Assembly: GCA_963921825.1 (NCBI GenBank)
Contig: OY997589.1
Location: 55,344,959 to 55,408,958, forward strand
From: Erodium maritimum
Lineage: Eukaryota > Streptophyta > Magnoliopsida > Geraniales > Geraniaceae
Reading direction: 5' to 3'
Length of the DNA stretch: 64,000 nucleotides
Part shown: piece by piece, positions 1-12,132 of the stretch
How positions within the stretch are numbered: the stretch's first letter is position 1
How the letters are laid out: each line of letters opens with the position of its first letter
Translations under genes and position numbers: made by a program
Notes under the pieces: model-generated
The model's input: only the letters and a program-made list of their open reading frames with translations
What the model was told of the DNA's origin: nothing
Database searches by the model: none

Positions 1-513
1 CATCCGGTATTAACTCTATAGAGCTACATCTCTCTACTTCCAAAGATTCATGGGTATTAGATACCAGGACTGAATCTCACACATGCACTTATATATGGTG
101 GCTGAAAGTAGGAGAGGTTTGGAAAGCACGAAGTGGACCTCAGAGTTGTGGCAACTGTTGTAGGATCCATGAGTCTTGCTTTGCCAAGAGGCCTTGTCTT
201 AGTACTGTATAATGTATATTGCATACCTACTTTTAGTAGGAATATTATATCTGTATCCGTGTTTGACAAGGAAGGATATAATGTTAATATTGGAAATGGA
301 GTTTTCAATGTTCTATGCAATGATATGTTTTATACCAGTACTGACTTGGTTGGAGGATTGTACATATTAGATATGGGTAACAATGCCTCAAGTTCTATAT
401 ATTCCGTTAATACCAAGAGGTCTAAATCCAACGATTTAAACCTAACTCTGTTATGGCACTGTCATTTATGTCGCATAAACAAGAAGCACCTATCAGCACT
501 TCAGAAGTGCTGA
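1..513 (+). pseudogene. Angela-1 pol remnant: pre-integrase (GAG_pre-integrs) region
   Basis: Translation shows the stretch between protease and integrase of copia pol: hydrophobic strands with NVYCIPTFSRNIISVS, then a histidine/cysteine-rich end (LWHCHLCRINKKHL) matching the start of the integrase zinc-binding region. Part of the broken Angela-1 polyprotein. Confidence 0.75.
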
Positions 514-599
514 CTTTCAGGTTCATTCGAATTCCATTCGATCGATAGGTGCAAGGTTTGTTTGATGGCCAAAATGACTAAAGTGCCCTTTTATCGATC

Positions 600-1380
600 G
601 CGATGAAAGGGCGGGTGAATTATTGGGGCTGATACACTCGAATGTGTGTAGACCAATAACTTCACTTGCCAGGAGGGGTTTTAGCTACTTTATCACATTT
701 ACTGATGATTACAGTAAATATGGTTATGTCTATTCGCTGAGACATAAGTCTGAAGCTTTTGATAAATTCAAAGAGTTTAAGATTAAAGTAGAAAACCAGT
801 TGGACAAAGGTATTAAGGCACTTCGATTGGATCGAGGTGGAAAATACTTGACCACAGAGTTATTAGATCATCTAAAAGAGAATGGGATCCTTTTGGAATG
901 GACTCCTCCTAGGTCACTGTAGTTGAAAGGTGTAGCCAAACGGAGAAATCGGACATTGTTAGACAATGGTCTGTTCCATGATTAGTTGGACTGATCTCCC
1001 AATCTCTTTTAGGGGTTTTGCTCTAGAGACGACCGCATTCATAGTGAATCGGGCTTCGACGAATGGTGTGGAAGGGACACCATTTTAAAAATGGTACGGG
1101 ATGATGCCCGCTTTGTCCTTCCTAAAGATTTGTGGTTGCGAGGCTTATGTGAAACATTTGGTTTCGACTAAGCTCGAACCAAGATCTGAGATATGCACCT
1201 TCGTGTGGTATCCCAAAGCAACAAGGGGATACTATTTCTACAATCCCAGTGAGAACATGGTGTTCGTCGCTTGGGGTGGGGTCTTTATGGAAAAGAAGTT
1301 TTGTTTCCAAAGACGTCATTGGGAGGACTGTGCATCTCGAAGAAATTCAGGATGGTACAGATCTGTCTAAACCAATTGGC
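600..1380 (+). pseudogene. Angela-1 pol remnant: integrase core
   Basis: Contains the DDE integrase signature region FSYFITFTDDYSKYGYVY and the downstream LRLDRGGKYL block, then the C-terminal integrase wording (LSFLKICGCEAYVKHL, GYYFYNPSENMVFVA) typical of copia elements. Part of a broken polyprotein. Confidence 0.8.
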
Positions 1381-1458
1381 AACCCAGTAGAAAGGAGCCA
1401 GAGATTGTCGTAGAGTAAGAACCAATTCCTGTTACAATTCCGGAAGGTCCAAGGCAAT

Positions 1459-2446
1459 TTGAAAGGATCAATCTTCCACCTCCAAGATATGGTATCCGGA
1501 GGTGACAATGAAGTCATGGTGGATCACGATGATCCAGCCACCTTTCAGGAAGTCGTGGATGGGCCCAACTCCGAGTTATGGCTGGGAGCCATGAGGGAGG
1601 AAATGCAATCCATGTCGGACAACCGAGTCTGGGAACCGGTTGATCCCATCAATGGTGTGAGGACCATAGGATGCAAATGGATCTTCAAGGTGAAGATGGA
1701 CATGGACGGCAACCCTCTGACCTACAAAGCTCAACTGGTGGCGAAAGGTTATAGGCAGATCCAATGGATTGACTATGAGGAAACCTTCTCCTTAGTGGCT
1801 ATGGTCAAAATCGATCCAAATTCTTCTTGACATAACTGCGTATCATAATTACGAGATATGGCAAGTGGATGTCAAAACCGCTTTCCTAAATGGAAATTTG
1901 ACTGAGTACGTTTGTATGTCTCGGCCCAAAGGTTTTGACGATCCGAAGAATAAAGGAAAGATTTATAAGTTGTTGAAATCCATTTATGGATTGAAACGAA
2001 CTTCTCGGAGTTGGATCCTTCGTTTTGATGAAGCTGTAATTGGATTTGGCTTAATCAAGAACGAGGATGAATCTTGCGTTTATAAGAAGGCTAGTGGGAG
2101 CAATATTACCTTTCTGGTTCTCATTGAAAACGACATCCCAACCTTGCACGAGACTAAAGCTTGGTTGAGGAAGTGTTTTTCAATAAAGGACTTAGGTGAT
2201 GCTTCTCATATCTTAAGGATTAAGATATGTAGAGATCGCACCAAGAGGGTCTTGGATTTAAGTCAGGGAACCTATGTGAACAAGGCATTGAGTAGGTTCT
2301 TAATGCTCGATTCAAAGAAAGGACTCTTACCCACTAGTCATGACATTCATCTCATCAAGACTCAGTGTCCTAAGACACCTGATGAGCTGAAAAGGATGAT
2401 GAGAATCCTATGCGCCTGGGGGCAGGATCGATCATATATGCCATGA
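1459..2446 (+). pseudogene. Angela-1 pol remnant: reverse transcriptase
   Basis: Copia RT: the N-terminal block WLGAMREEMQSMSDNRVWEP and IGCKWIFKVKMDMDGN, followed by DVKTAFLNGNL and KSIYGLKRTSRSW. In the second half the conserved RT region and the LSQGTYVNKALSRFLMLDSKKG segment are readable. It is fossil sequence and broken. The same region in Angela-2 (62817-63804) is nearly identical. Confidence 0.85.
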
Positions 2447-2579
2447 CATGTATGAGACCAGACGTCTCGTAAGCCTTATGTTGTACCAGTAGACATCATT
2501 CTAACCCGGGGGAAAGATGATGCTGAACTAGTCGTCGAAGGATGAGTAGACGCTAGTTTTCCAAGACAAATCCAGATGA

Positions 2580-3018
2580 CTTTAGAAGTCAATCAGGATA
2601 TGTGTTTACGCTGAATGGCAGAGCTTTAGCTGGGAAAGCGTAAAGCAAGATACCATTGCCGAATCTACGACAGAGGCCAAGTACATGGATGCTGCAGAGG
2701 CAGCTAAGGAGGCTATGTGGATTTGGAAATTCATGGCAGGGCTGGGTGTAATTAAAAACCCATCCAGTCCGGTGAATCCATTTTGCGACAACACAAGGGC
2801 CATTGCGCAAGCTAAAAGCCTAGATCGCATAACAAATCCAAACATGTACTGCGGCGTATCCACCTCATCAGATAAATACTGAACTGAGGTGAAGTGAAGA
2901 TAACCGATATTGCAACAGATGATAACATAGCCAACCCTTTGACTAAGGCAGTGTCACTGCCTGAACATGTTAGACATGTAAAGTCGATGGGGACATATTG
3001 GAGTTTAGATTGGAACTA
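2580..3018 (+). pseudogene. Angela-1 pol remnant: RNase H and pol C-terminus
   Basis: Copia RNase H wording (EAKYMDAAEAAKEAMWIWKFMAGLGV, NPFCDNTRAIAQAKS) followed by the usual C-terminal block read as ITDDNIANPLTKA before the purine tract. Broken fossil. Confidence 0.78.
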
Positions 3019-3033
3019 GGGCAAGTGGGAGAT
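3019..3033 (+). other. Angela-1 polypurine tract
   Basis: Purine-rich GGGCAAGTGGGAGAT directly before the LTR start TGTTAG. This is the expected plus-strand primer site of a copia element and fixes the left edge of the 3' LTR. Confidence 0.7.
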
Positions 3034-4720
3034 TGTTAGTCTTAGTGCCCGTAGTTCAATCCTAAATGTCCAAATGTATATATCATCGTTAGCAATAAAA
3101 TTAAAGCGGCTTTATATTACTTATGTGTTGGAGTAATATATCGATGTGTGCTCTGATCTATGCCCACCATGCGAATAGAACCATAGATCGAGATAGATCA
3201 CACTCGATGGGTCCCTAGTCAACAAAGCTTCACTAGAAGCGACTAGTATGAAAGATGGCTCTTTATGGCTTACGTTCTGTTAGTCATTGGAATGGGATTC
3301 CGGAGTCTGATCATAGATATCATGTGGGACATGATATTGGACGACCCGCCCTGAATATGTGCCATAGATTAAGTCATGAACATATTCAGTGTTGTAGCTT
3401 GTCATGTATCCTTAGACCAAGGAGTCTTTGTGATCGCTATGTAGTCAACAACTGAGTTTGACCTGAGCCTAACGTTGTCCGTAACAGGGCTTCCATAACG
3501 GCCAGGATTGGCTTGGGGACGGGCTACATGAGTGACACGAAAGACGGCTAAGGGATTTATCCCTCATACTAAGGTATGAGAAAGATATCGGTTCTCGGCC
3601 ACTTGATCGAGAGTGACTGGAAGAATAGCATGGCCATGCACATGATACTGGGTATCATATCTTCAGTCATCTCACATATCAAGGAACGGTGATTGAGAAT
3701 AATAAGGATGACGGCTCTATGCCTTATCTCAATCAGGATATCCGAGATAAAAGGATAATGACAGGGACGACGGAAAGGTTAGAATCGACAGGGTCGATTC
3801 GTTATGTAGTGTCAGGCAATACTAAAGTCTCGTTAGTTGCCACTTAAATAGGATCAAGTAAAATGGGATTTTACGTTGATCTATTGACATGCATAAACCT
3901 AAGGGTCACACCGGAGGATGAAACTCATTGACACATTTATGGAGAATGGCCAAAAGGGAGTTGTCTCGGGACATGACCAAAACTGGGTTTTGGGTCATGT
4001 GCCCGTAAGTGAATAGGACTTCACAGATCGAGACAAGGCTTGGAGTCTTGGGATTGATCGCGTCGGATAATGTTGGACATTTCCGGTATGGAAGGCATGG
4101 AGGCGATGAGCGAATCACGGGACCTCGTTGGAAATGACCACGGGCCATGTTCCAAGAGGCCCATGAAAGGCCCATGCAACCAAGGCCCATGGAACTAATT
4201 AATCAAGTCTTGATTAATTAGTACTAAGTAAGCAAGACAAGGATTAAGGTGTTGGTGATTCACCACCTAACCCAATCTTGTCTTGCCATACTTTGTCCTA
4301 TTTACACCTTACTTGACACCATACTTGTCCCATGCCTTTAGTTGGACAAGTATGGGTTTTGTTATGTTTAAGTCATCTTTTTTCAACATAACAAACACAA
4401 GACAAGAATAGGAAACACATTTTCTCTCCCTCTTCCATGGCCATTTCGGGTTTGGCTAGTTTCCACCTCCATGTTTGTGTTCTTGAGTCCTCAAAGAGAA
4501 GAACTACGTGGCTTTGATTCCCATGTGGATACGTAGGCGTCTTGGAGACTCAAGCCAATCATTCGTAACCGGTGTTCTTGTTTTGGTAAGAACTAGTGCT
4601 GAATTTTTCTCTTGTTAATCCATTCTTTGTTAGTTGTTTCATGGTTTTAATTGTCTCTTGGTTTTCATTGATTTTCCGCTGCGAGTTGGTTCATCTCCAA
4701 CCCTACCTCGAGACCCAACA
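3034..4720 (+). repeat. Angela-1 3' LTR
   Basis: 1687-bp LTR beginning TGTTAGTC and ending CCCAACA (TG...CA). The same sequence is present in inverted orientation at 60540-62229 and, more diverged and interrupted, as the Copia-A LTRs (4721-5243 and 26210-41737). The last part carries a leader-like stretch (GTGTTCTTGAGTCCTC) shared by all copies. Confidence 0.88.
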
Positions 4721-5243
4721 TTACATTCTATTAGTCATTGGAATGGGATTCCAGAGTCTGATCATAGATATCATGTGGGACATGATGTTGGACGACCCGA
4801 AATGAATATGTGCGATAGATCTAGTCATGCACATATTCATTATCGTAGTTTGTCATGTATCCTTAGACCAGGGAGTCTTAGTGATCACTATGCAGTAAAC
4901 AACTGAGTTTGACCTGAGCCTAACGTTGCTTATGACATGATTTGCATAATGGTCAAGATTGGATTGGGGACATATTGGTATGTTCTCTCCATATTTTTGT
5001 GTTCTTGAGTCCTCAAACTCAATAAATACGTTACTTTGATTCCTTGGAGGATACGTAGGCGTCTTGGAGACTCAATCCAAATCATTATTTACCCTGTGTT
5101 CTTGTTTTGGTAAGAAATTGTGCTGAATTTTGTCTTATGATTATAATCTTTGGTAGTTGTTTCATGGCTTACATGGTCTCTTGGTTTCAATTGTTATTCC
5201 ACTTCGAGTTGGTTCATCTTTTACCCTACCTCGAGACCCAATA
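4721..5243 (+). repeat. Copia-A 5' LTR, right-hand remnant
   Basis: Matches the downstream two thirds of the Angela-type LTR (TTAGTCATTGGAATGGGATT, the GTGTTCTTGAGTCCTCAA stretch) and ends GAGACCCAATA one base before a primer site. Its upstream part is cut by Angela-1 and lies left of the window. Confidence 0.8.
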
Positions 5244-5244
5244 G

Positions 5245-5257
5245 TGGTATCAGAGCC
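5245..5257 (+). other. Copia-A primer binding site (initiator Met tRNA type)
   Basis: TGGTATCAGAGCC one base after the LTR end is the standard plant minus-strand primer site complementary to the 3' end of initiator Met tRNA. Confidence 0.85.
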
Positions 5258-6571
5258 GTGCTACCTCCGAGATTCACAAAAGTTTGCTTGTAGTTTCGGT
5301 TTTGCTTGAATTTTTCACACTGTTTGATAACATGATTTAAATTCTTTCTTATGGGGTGTTTCCATGAAAATGTAATTTTTAAAGTTTATTCAAATCTGAA
5401 TTTTTTGATTTTTTTTTTGATTTTTCGGGTCTCGAGAGCAGGACTCTTGGGGAGCGAACCCGGGACCGAACGGGGCTCTGTTGGACGGAGATAGGCCAAG
5501 CATGACCATTGGATAGTTGAAATGCCAAGAAAAACCATTTAGTTAGTCATGACGAGTTTGGAACTGTCTTGACGAACTCAAAAATCAAATGTTCAAAAGT
5601 GTCAATTTTAAACGGTTTCGATAAACTGAGCATTAATTTTTTTTCGAAACTTGGCAATAAACTAAAACCAGAAAATCACATGTTGTGTGATAACATGCTT
5701 GAATGATAACATCTTGTGTGATGTGATTTTGGCATGATGCACGTAACAGTCCCGAGCTCGTATTAATTATTTATCGTTTTTACACGGTCTGCGTAATTAA
5801 TATTTTCGAGGTGTGGTCGTCGTACCACTTGTTTGTAATATTTATTATTTCCCAACCTGCGAGTCGTGTATTCAATTGTAATCTTTTTTCTCAAGACGAA
5901 GAAAGGGCGATAAAGATCAATTGGTGGCTATTCAAGTTTTAGCATCGGCTTAGAGTCGATGGAGCTCAAGTTTCTAGTGGGAGTTAGTTTAGGGGGCTAT
6001 TATGTGCACATTTATCGCTTTATGCTTGGTTTAGTTTTTGCATAAGTAATTCTAAGTGTATGATTAGAATTGCATGCTGAACTTTATTTACTGAGCATAT
6101 CACCTCACATGCAAAGATAAAATTGGAATTTTAATCCTTGTTTGTGAACCCTTAGAACCGTCTTTGAATTGGATGTAGTTGATGAGTTCAAAGGAAGAAT
6201 TACATTGGATGTATCATTACATTTGGAATGTAGTTGATGTGCTTATCACATCTAGGATGTGCCTAAAGTTTTAAACACAACCAGATAAGTAAAAACGGAT
6301 CATGTCAGATACCTCCCAATTATCAAGACCTTACTACCTCCCCGTCCTATGAGTGTTGTGCGCCTTAGCTGAGCATCCATGGGAAATAGGGTTTTTTTTT
6401 CTTGGATGACATATGTGGATGTCGTGTGCCTTATCGGAGCACCTACATAGTGACAGACCATAGTTGAAAATTGGTGGACCCGACTACGATTCTCAGCCAG
6501 GGGTGAGCTAGGGTTTCAGACAGAGTAAGCCGTGTACTTGAGTACATACCCTAGCCAAGAGTCACATTGGA
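5258..6571 (+). other. Copia-A untranslated leader, no gene seen
   Basis: 1.3 kb AT-rich sequence after the primer site with no convincing ORF. It carries several short T-runs and ends at the Copia-B insertion. The last bases, TTGGA at 6567-6571, are the likely target site copied when Copia-B inserted. Confidence 0.6.
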
Positions 6572-6648
6572 TGTTTTTAGAAGTTAGGCAATTTCCTATT
6601 TCTCTATGCATTAATTATGCTAGATATTTCCTATATTGTGAGGCTTCT

Positions 6649-7144
6649 TGTCACGCCCCAATTTCAGTAAACCGAACTCAGGACGCGAACGTTTAAAACA
6701 ATAAAACATTTTGAAACTTTTTACATAAATCACTTTAAAATCACCGTTTGTTCATCAAAATAATCATTTACAACTTAAAGGTACGTCCCAACAAATGGAC
6801 AAAATGCAAGGTATACGTCGCTAGACTCAAAATAAACCCATAATCCCGCTCCTAGCTCTTCAAGCTTCAGAAGCTCACCTAGTCTAACCTGCGACCGGTA
6901 CCTGTAGGAAAAGCAGCTAGGGGTGAGCGTTCGCTCACCACCACAGATAACAGACTGACTACGGCATACTTAGAAGATAAAGCCGGTAACACCAACAACC
7001 AACTCAACACCAGGGATCACTATCCCCAACTCAAGTACTCCGACTGACACACACCCACTATTACTTTCCTCAACCGACTCAACACTCGAACACGTAATGT
7101 AGACCTGACACAACGATTGATGACCTCCTCCAAAGACACGACAG
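6649..7144 (-). repeat. Gypsy-E second LTR, 3' portion only
   Basis: About 500 bp that align with 8908-9405, the 3' end of the full LTR, including the hairpin GGTGAGCGTTCGCTCACC and the CCTGTAGGAAAAGCAG block. Next to it, on the internal side, lies protease-region sequence. Confidence 0.8.
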
Positions 7145-8907
7145 ACACGACCTCGCAGTCTCTCTAAGACCTCGCTCCACTACCGTCGTCGTGCCTACCA
7201 ACTCCGAACATACCCGATCCTCGGGTGAGGACTCGATACAACATCAGGGCTCTTGAGCCCTCTCTCGAACCTCCTGTATCGGTTCGCTTCTTCAACTCCG
7301 CAGGCACGACCGACCCTAGTCAACACCACCCCACCACCAACCGGCGTGTCCAGACACAGGGGTGGACTCAACGGCTCTAACTCAGCCCCAACCTCTCAGC
7401 ACAACTCGACGAACAAACGAGTGTGACATCCCGGTATCCAATAAAACTAACGCCCAAATCGGAGACCGAACACCCAACTCCATTAGTCACTCCTGTAAGG
7501 TCTAGTGCAACCCTCACACGGTCCTCTATGCATTTACTTATAACTTTCCGCAACCAAACCAGTGTTCACTACTCGTCCCTTGCGGCAAAAGTAGTAAAGG
7601 GGATGAGCGTTATGCTCACCTCCACGGACACCCGTTCGATTATGGCATACTAGTAAAGCACTAAGGACTTACCGATCTAACCAGGGCAAACCACTACCTC
7701 AAAACCTGATGCCAAACGTCACACTGCTCATGCTATCAACACCTCAGTCCTCGCTCATGTAAGATAAACCTCGACACGGGAAACACGTCCTCAATTCAGT
7801 AAATCACTATTGGTCGCACTAACAATACCCCAATAACCCGATCACATAAGGAAACCTCAAATAACCCATTCATGTGAAGGAAACCTCAACCCCCCCGTTC
7901 ACGCGAGGGAAACCTCGAACACTCGTTCACATAGGGAAACCAAGTTCGTATGGCGCCGCAGCGCACCAACCCTAACCCTTCTCCGTGGTGAGACTCTCAC
8001 ACCAAGGCGTTGTATCACTACCGCAGGTTATTGATGAGTCTCGAACCCAAGACTTCATCCCTTAACACCGAACTTACGACCTCTACAACCAACACAACCG
8101 TGAACACCGCCACGCAAAACCAACACTCAAACTGCACAAACAAGACGGTGGAACAGACAGGGATCACGGACCCGTGACAGACCCCGTCACGGTTGGGGTC
8201 ACGGTGCCGTGACGAAGGCTCTAAAATGGCCAAAATGCGCTGCTCCGTCACAGATCCGTGACAGGGTTCGTGACACTCGCGCATGCCAGTTTTCCAAAAA
8301 CGTTTCAAACTCGACCCTTACTCCTTTTTAACCTCAAAAGAAACCTGGAACGACACACACGCTCGACCCACAATTTACCCACACATGTACAACAATTCAA
8401 GACCAAACGCAACTCACTCAACCTCAATCATAAGCCGACACGGCCAAACAACAACACAACAACACTCGCCAACCGGGCCAACCAACACCGAACCACGCCC
8501 ACCGGGCCAACCATAATCAAAACACGCCCACAGGGCCAACCAATTTTTAAAACCCTTCCTTTTCATTATAAAACTTCATTTCTTGACATCACGTAGTTAC
8601 AACTCGGTCCAGGCGTCCCCGAACTACATTGTACCCATTGATGTCAATACCGTCACGTTCGACTACAGGAGCGCTCCTGAGTCGAGTCGCGACAGCTTAA
8701 AAACGTTTCACGCAACAACAAACAATCAGTATGCCAGCAATAAAACACTGCACATACACACCAACACAAACAGGACTCAAAACACAACGGGTCTACACAC
8801 GGTTCCGACCTGCGTACCCAACGCACGACGGGACTGCACTGACTCGACTCTCCCCACCTAATTGACGTACAGTCCGAGGTGTGAAACCTCGAGCTCTGAT
8901 ACCAAGC
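7145..8907 (-). other. Gypsy-E internal region: leader plus protease-region remnant
   Basis: The minus strand starts with primer site TGGTATCAGAGC (8904 to 8893) and a 1.2-kb leader with GGCCAACC-type 30-bp repeats (about 8462-8556) and a cluster of GTCACGG palindromes (8160-8275). It ends in protease-region sequence (about 7640-7150) matching the one in Gypsy-C at 46760-47130. No gag is recognised. Confidence 0.7.
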
Positions 8908-9477
8908 TGTCACGCCCCAATTTCAGTAAACCGAACTCAGGACGCGAACGTTTAAAACAATAAAACATTTTGAAACCTTTTACATAAATCACTTTAAAAT
9001 CCCCGTTTGTTCATCAAAATAATCATTTACAACTTAAAGGTACGTCCCAACAAATGGACAAAATGCAAGGTATACGTCGCTAGACTCAAAATAAACCCAT
9101 AATCCCGCTCATAGCTCTTCAAGCTTCAGAAGCTCACCTAGTCCAACCTGCGACCGATACCTGTAGGAAAAGCAGCTAGGGGTGAGCCTTTGCTCACCAC
9201 CACGGATAACAGACTGACTACGACATACTTAGTAGAAAATGCCGGTAACACCAACAACCAACTCAACACCGGGGATCACTATCCCAAACTCAAGTAACCC
9301 GACCGACACCCACACACTGATACTTTCCTCAACCGACTCAACACTCGGACTCGTAATGTAGACCCGACACGACGATCGACGACATCCTCCAAAGACACGA
9401 CAGACCACCACGCAACACCCAAGATCACAAAGGATCGCACACCAAACAAGATCACAAAGGATCGCACTCCAGCTGCT

Positions 9478-9725
9478 CAGTAACCTCTCTCACTCACGCG
9501 CTTTGCCAGTCCCGGTCAGGCCAGGCGGTCGATCTGTCTCAGTAACCCCTCTCACTCACGCGCTTCCCCGACACGAAGTCGGGCCAGGCAGTCGACCTGT
9601 CTTAGTAACCTCTCTCACTCACGCACTTTGCCGATCCCTGTCGGGCCAGGCGGTCGACCTGTCTCAGTAACCTCTCTCAATCACGCGCTTTGCCAGTCCC
9701 GGTCAGGCCAGGCGGTCGACCTGTC
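9478..9725. repeat. Tandem repeat, about 62 bp x 4, in Gypsy-E LTR
   Basis: Four successive units starting CAGTAACC(T/C)CTCTCACTC and ending GGTCGACCTGTCT. The units differ at a few positions each. Confidence 0.85.
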
Positions 9726-9779
9726 TCAGTAACCACAATCACAATCACAAGCAAGTTAAACAAACAGTAACAACACAGG

Positions 9780-10350
9780 TTCAACACTCCACAGGCACTC
9801 ATGGCCACCCAAGACACACCGACAATAACTCACGAGCTCCACAACCCCACGGGCACTCACGGCCACCCAAGACACACCAACAGTAACTCACGGGCTCAAC
9901 AACCCCACGGGCACTCACGACCACCCAAGACACACCGACAATAACTCACAGGCTCAACCACCCCACGGGCACTCACGGCCTCCCAAGACACACCAACAGT
10001 AACTCACGGGCTCAACAACCCCACGGGCACTCACGGCCTCCCAAGACACACCAACAGTAAAGACACGGGTTCAACAACCCCACGGGCACTCACGACCTCC
10101 CAAGACACACCGATAATAACTCACGGGCTCAACAACCCCACGGGCACTCATGGCCACCCAAGACACCAACAGTAAAACACGGGCTCTCATGGCCACCCAA
10201 TACACAACAGTAATACGGGCTCTCATGGCCACCCAAGACACAACAGTAATACGGGCTCTCATGGCCACCCAAGACACAACAGTAATACGGGCTCTCATGG
10301 CCATCCAAGACACAACAGTAATACGGGCTCTCATGGCCACCCAAGACACA
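9780..10350. repeat. Tandem repeats in Gypsy-E LTR: about 59 bp x 7 then about 36 bp x 5-6
   Basis: The first array repeats CACGGGCACTCACGGCC ... CCAAGACACACC; from about 10165 it passes into a shorter unit, GGGCTCTCATGGCCACCC ... CAACAGTAATAC. Both share the core GGCC(A/T)CCCAAGACAC, so the short unit looks derived from the long one. Apparent ORFs here (repeated RALMATQDTTVI) are by-products of the repeat. Confidence 0.85.
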
Positions 10351-10360
10351 ACTACACAAT

Positions 10361-10520
10361 CAACCTCCGGGCATAACCAATGCCTCCAGCAATTCTAATA
10401 TCAACAAGTTCACAATCAACCTCCGGGCATGGTCATATGCCTCCAGTAATTCTAATATCAACAAGTTCACAATCAACCTCCGGGCATGGTCATATGCCTC
10501 TAGTAATTCTAATATCGATA
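10361..10520. repeat. Tandem repeat, about 58 bp x 3, in Gypsy-E LTR
   Basis: Three units with TCAACCTCCGGGCAT, ATGCCTCCAG and TTCTAATATCAACAAG in order. Confidence 0.75.
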
Positions 10521-12046
10521 AGTTCACTGCTCCTACGACACTACTAAGTGTCACATGCATTTCCAATCTTCGATAACCTACTTAACCCACGACACCCAAG
10601 TGTCACATGCATTTCTAATATTCGATAACCTACTTAACCCACGACACCCAAGTGTCACATGCATTTCTACTGTTAACTTTCCCTAGTCAGGGCCGAGATC
10701 CGGCTACTTTTCCCTACCTCTTGAAGCGTTTCACAACCGATGCTCGCTCTCCGGCAAAGCTCCAAATTTCCCGCTTAGCCTCCTCTTTCCACGGTAGGCG
10801 ACACGGTCTACAATTATTACAAATTACACACTTTTTAAGTAAGCATGCGAAACCCGAATTTAAAGAACTAAACGTCCAAACTCAACCCCGACAATGTCGA
10901 TCACTCCCAAACTTCCCAATTACTTGACATTGTCGATAATGGACCCGGAAAGCCCGATTCGCCCGACATGGCGAATCTGCCCGGGTTTTGGAAACGCCCT
11001 TCCGGGGCTCCGAAAATTCCCGTTTTCGTTTCTACGGTCTTAGAATAGTTCAAGGGTTCCTAGGCACTCGACGGAATCGAATTCCGACTTCCGAGTCATT
11101 TAATTAGCGTTTAAAGTTTCTAAACCCGTCAATTACAACTTTTACAATTTAATTCCAAATTTCGATCCGGTTGTAGATTAATTACTTGGGGAACGTTCTA
11201 AACCACCCGAACACGAAAACCCGATACCCGAGCATGTGGGCCCCACACGGCCACAATAGGAAATTTTCCTTTTCGCCCCAAAACGTTCCTAACGAACCCC
11301 AAACCTCAACCATTCATCTTTAAACCAATCTTAAACAAAACCCAACCTTAATCAAACCGTTTAAACTCAAACCCTAAATTTCAAACGTACCAAAACGAAA
11401 ATCGGTTAGGTGCTCACCGTAGAGAATGACGGTGTGAGCTTGAATCTTCTATCGTTGAGACGATCCAACGGGTTGATGAACGAGAAACGTCACAAATTCC
11501 CCAAGCCTCTTCTCTTTTTCTCTCCTCCTTGTCTCTTCTTTGCTCTCTCCAAAAGTCTATTTTTTTATAATTTGTGAAGTGTTGGCCGAGACCTCCCATT
11601 TGTGACATGTGGCAAGTGGGTCCCACACCTTTTGGAAAATATTTGCTAGATATTTTCCAATCAGATTCGCGAAATTCGGCCGTTTCGGGCCCCGAACGGG
11701 CACTTTTTCCAAGAAATTACGAAACTTCACAGGCTACAAGTAAACGGCTCAACTAAGACTGCTGCGATGATGGCTAAGATTTTTGGATCCAAAACGGTCC
11801 TCGAATGGACCAAAACGTCGCTCAGTTGACTTTTCCAACAAAAAGTCAACATTTCCCAAACTTGTCAGAAAGTTGCCCTGAGTCCCCCGGAACTCAATTT
11901 GGTCGATATCGGGGTCAACTTAAGTCCGGTATGACCCTCGGGGTCAATCTTAGGTTTAATTAAGTGTCTGCTTAAATTTTTTAATTTTTCCTGTTTTTCG
12001 CAGGGTTGACTAGCGTTGACCGAGAGTGGTTATTACACTTCTCCCC

Positions 12047-12053
12047 TATATAA
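12047..12053 (+). promoter_or_regulatory. TATA box of Copia-B LTR
   Basis: CCTATATAAAGGG, about 70 bases before the LTR end, is a good TATA box in the usual position for a short copia LTR. Gypsy-E inserted only a few bases upstream of it. Confidence 0.65.
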
Positions 12054-12120
12054 AGGGAGGTATCATTATATATTAGTCATTAAGAGCATAAATAATATTA
12101 TGATATTTTGATATTCATCA

Positions 12121-12132
12121 TGGTATCAGGGC
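12121..12132 (+). other. Copia-B primer binding site
   Basis: TGGTATCAGGGC right after the LTR end matches the initiator Met tRNA primer site at most positions. Confidence 0.75.

Larger units (their letters stand above)
1..4720 (+). mobile_element. Angela-1: Angela-like Ty1/copia element, 5' part outside window
   Basis: Copia-type LTR retrotransposon shown by pol domains in the order pre-integrase, integrase, reverse transcriptase, RNase H, followed by a purine tract and a 1687-bp LTR. RT and RNase H wording (MDVKTAFLNGNL, LLKSIYGLKRTSRSW, DAAEAAKEAMW, NPFCDNTRAIAQAKS) is of the BARE/Angela kind, and an LTR near 1.7 kb fits that clade. The 5' LTR and gag lie left of the window. It is broken, with at least five breaks in the visible part. 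Its right edge abuts older copia LTR sequence (Copia-A), so it inserted there; the bases after it, TTACA, should be one half of its target duplication. It is nearly identical to Angela-2, so both are young relative to the rest. Confidence 0.88.
9161..11417 (-). other. Splice-like signals in Gypsy-E LTR
   Basis: On the minus strand: donor-like CTACG|GTGAGCACC at 11417, acceptor-like ATTGTAG|ACC ending at 10808, a 90-bp block to GAG|GTAGGG (donor at 10717), then acceptor TTTTCCTACAG|GTA ending at 9161. The tandem arrays lie wholly in the second intron-like interval (1557 bp). Same order and near-identical spacing as in C, D and H. Inferred from motif alone. Confidence 0.45.
6649..12037 (-). mobile_element. 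Gypsy-E: Ty3/gypsy (chromovirus-like) element, minus strand, TSD CTTCT
   Basis: Flanked by CTTCT at 6644-6648 and 12038-12042, within the Copia-B LTR. On the minus strand it runs 5' LTR (12037 to 8908), initiator Met primer site (8904-8893), a leader, a short protease-like stretch, then the 3'-most 0.5 kb of the second LTR (about 7144 to 6649). No gag, RT or integrase is recognised. Termini TGTAATAACCACTC and GGGGCGTGACA put it in the same family as Gypsy-C, Gypsy-D and solo LTR H. Broken; the intact TSD shows it is one insertion. Confidence 0.85.
8908..12037 (-). repeat. Gypsy-E 5' LTR
   Basis: 3130-bp LTR, minus strand, from TGTAATAACC (at 12037) to GGGGCGTGACA (at 8908). Holds three tandem-repeat blocks in its middle third and the splice-like signals listed separately. 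Confidence 0.85.
6572..12117 (+). repeat. Copia-B 5' LTR, split by Gypsy-E
   Basis: The left half 6572-6648 (starts TGTTTTTAGAAG) and the right half 12043-12117 (ends ATATTCA, just before the primer site) together make about 152 bp. Gypsy-E with its CTTCT duplication sits between them. The start is placed by the TG and by similarity in layout to short-LTR copia elements, so it may be off by a few bases. Confidence 0.6.

Noticed and set aside
8018-8913. Overlapping ORFs of 77-112 codons in the Gypsy-E leader
   Set aside because: Low-complexity Thr/Asn/Pro-rich wording from the CCAACC and GGCCAACC repeats; not conserved as frames in the matching leaders of Gypsy-C and Gypsy-D.
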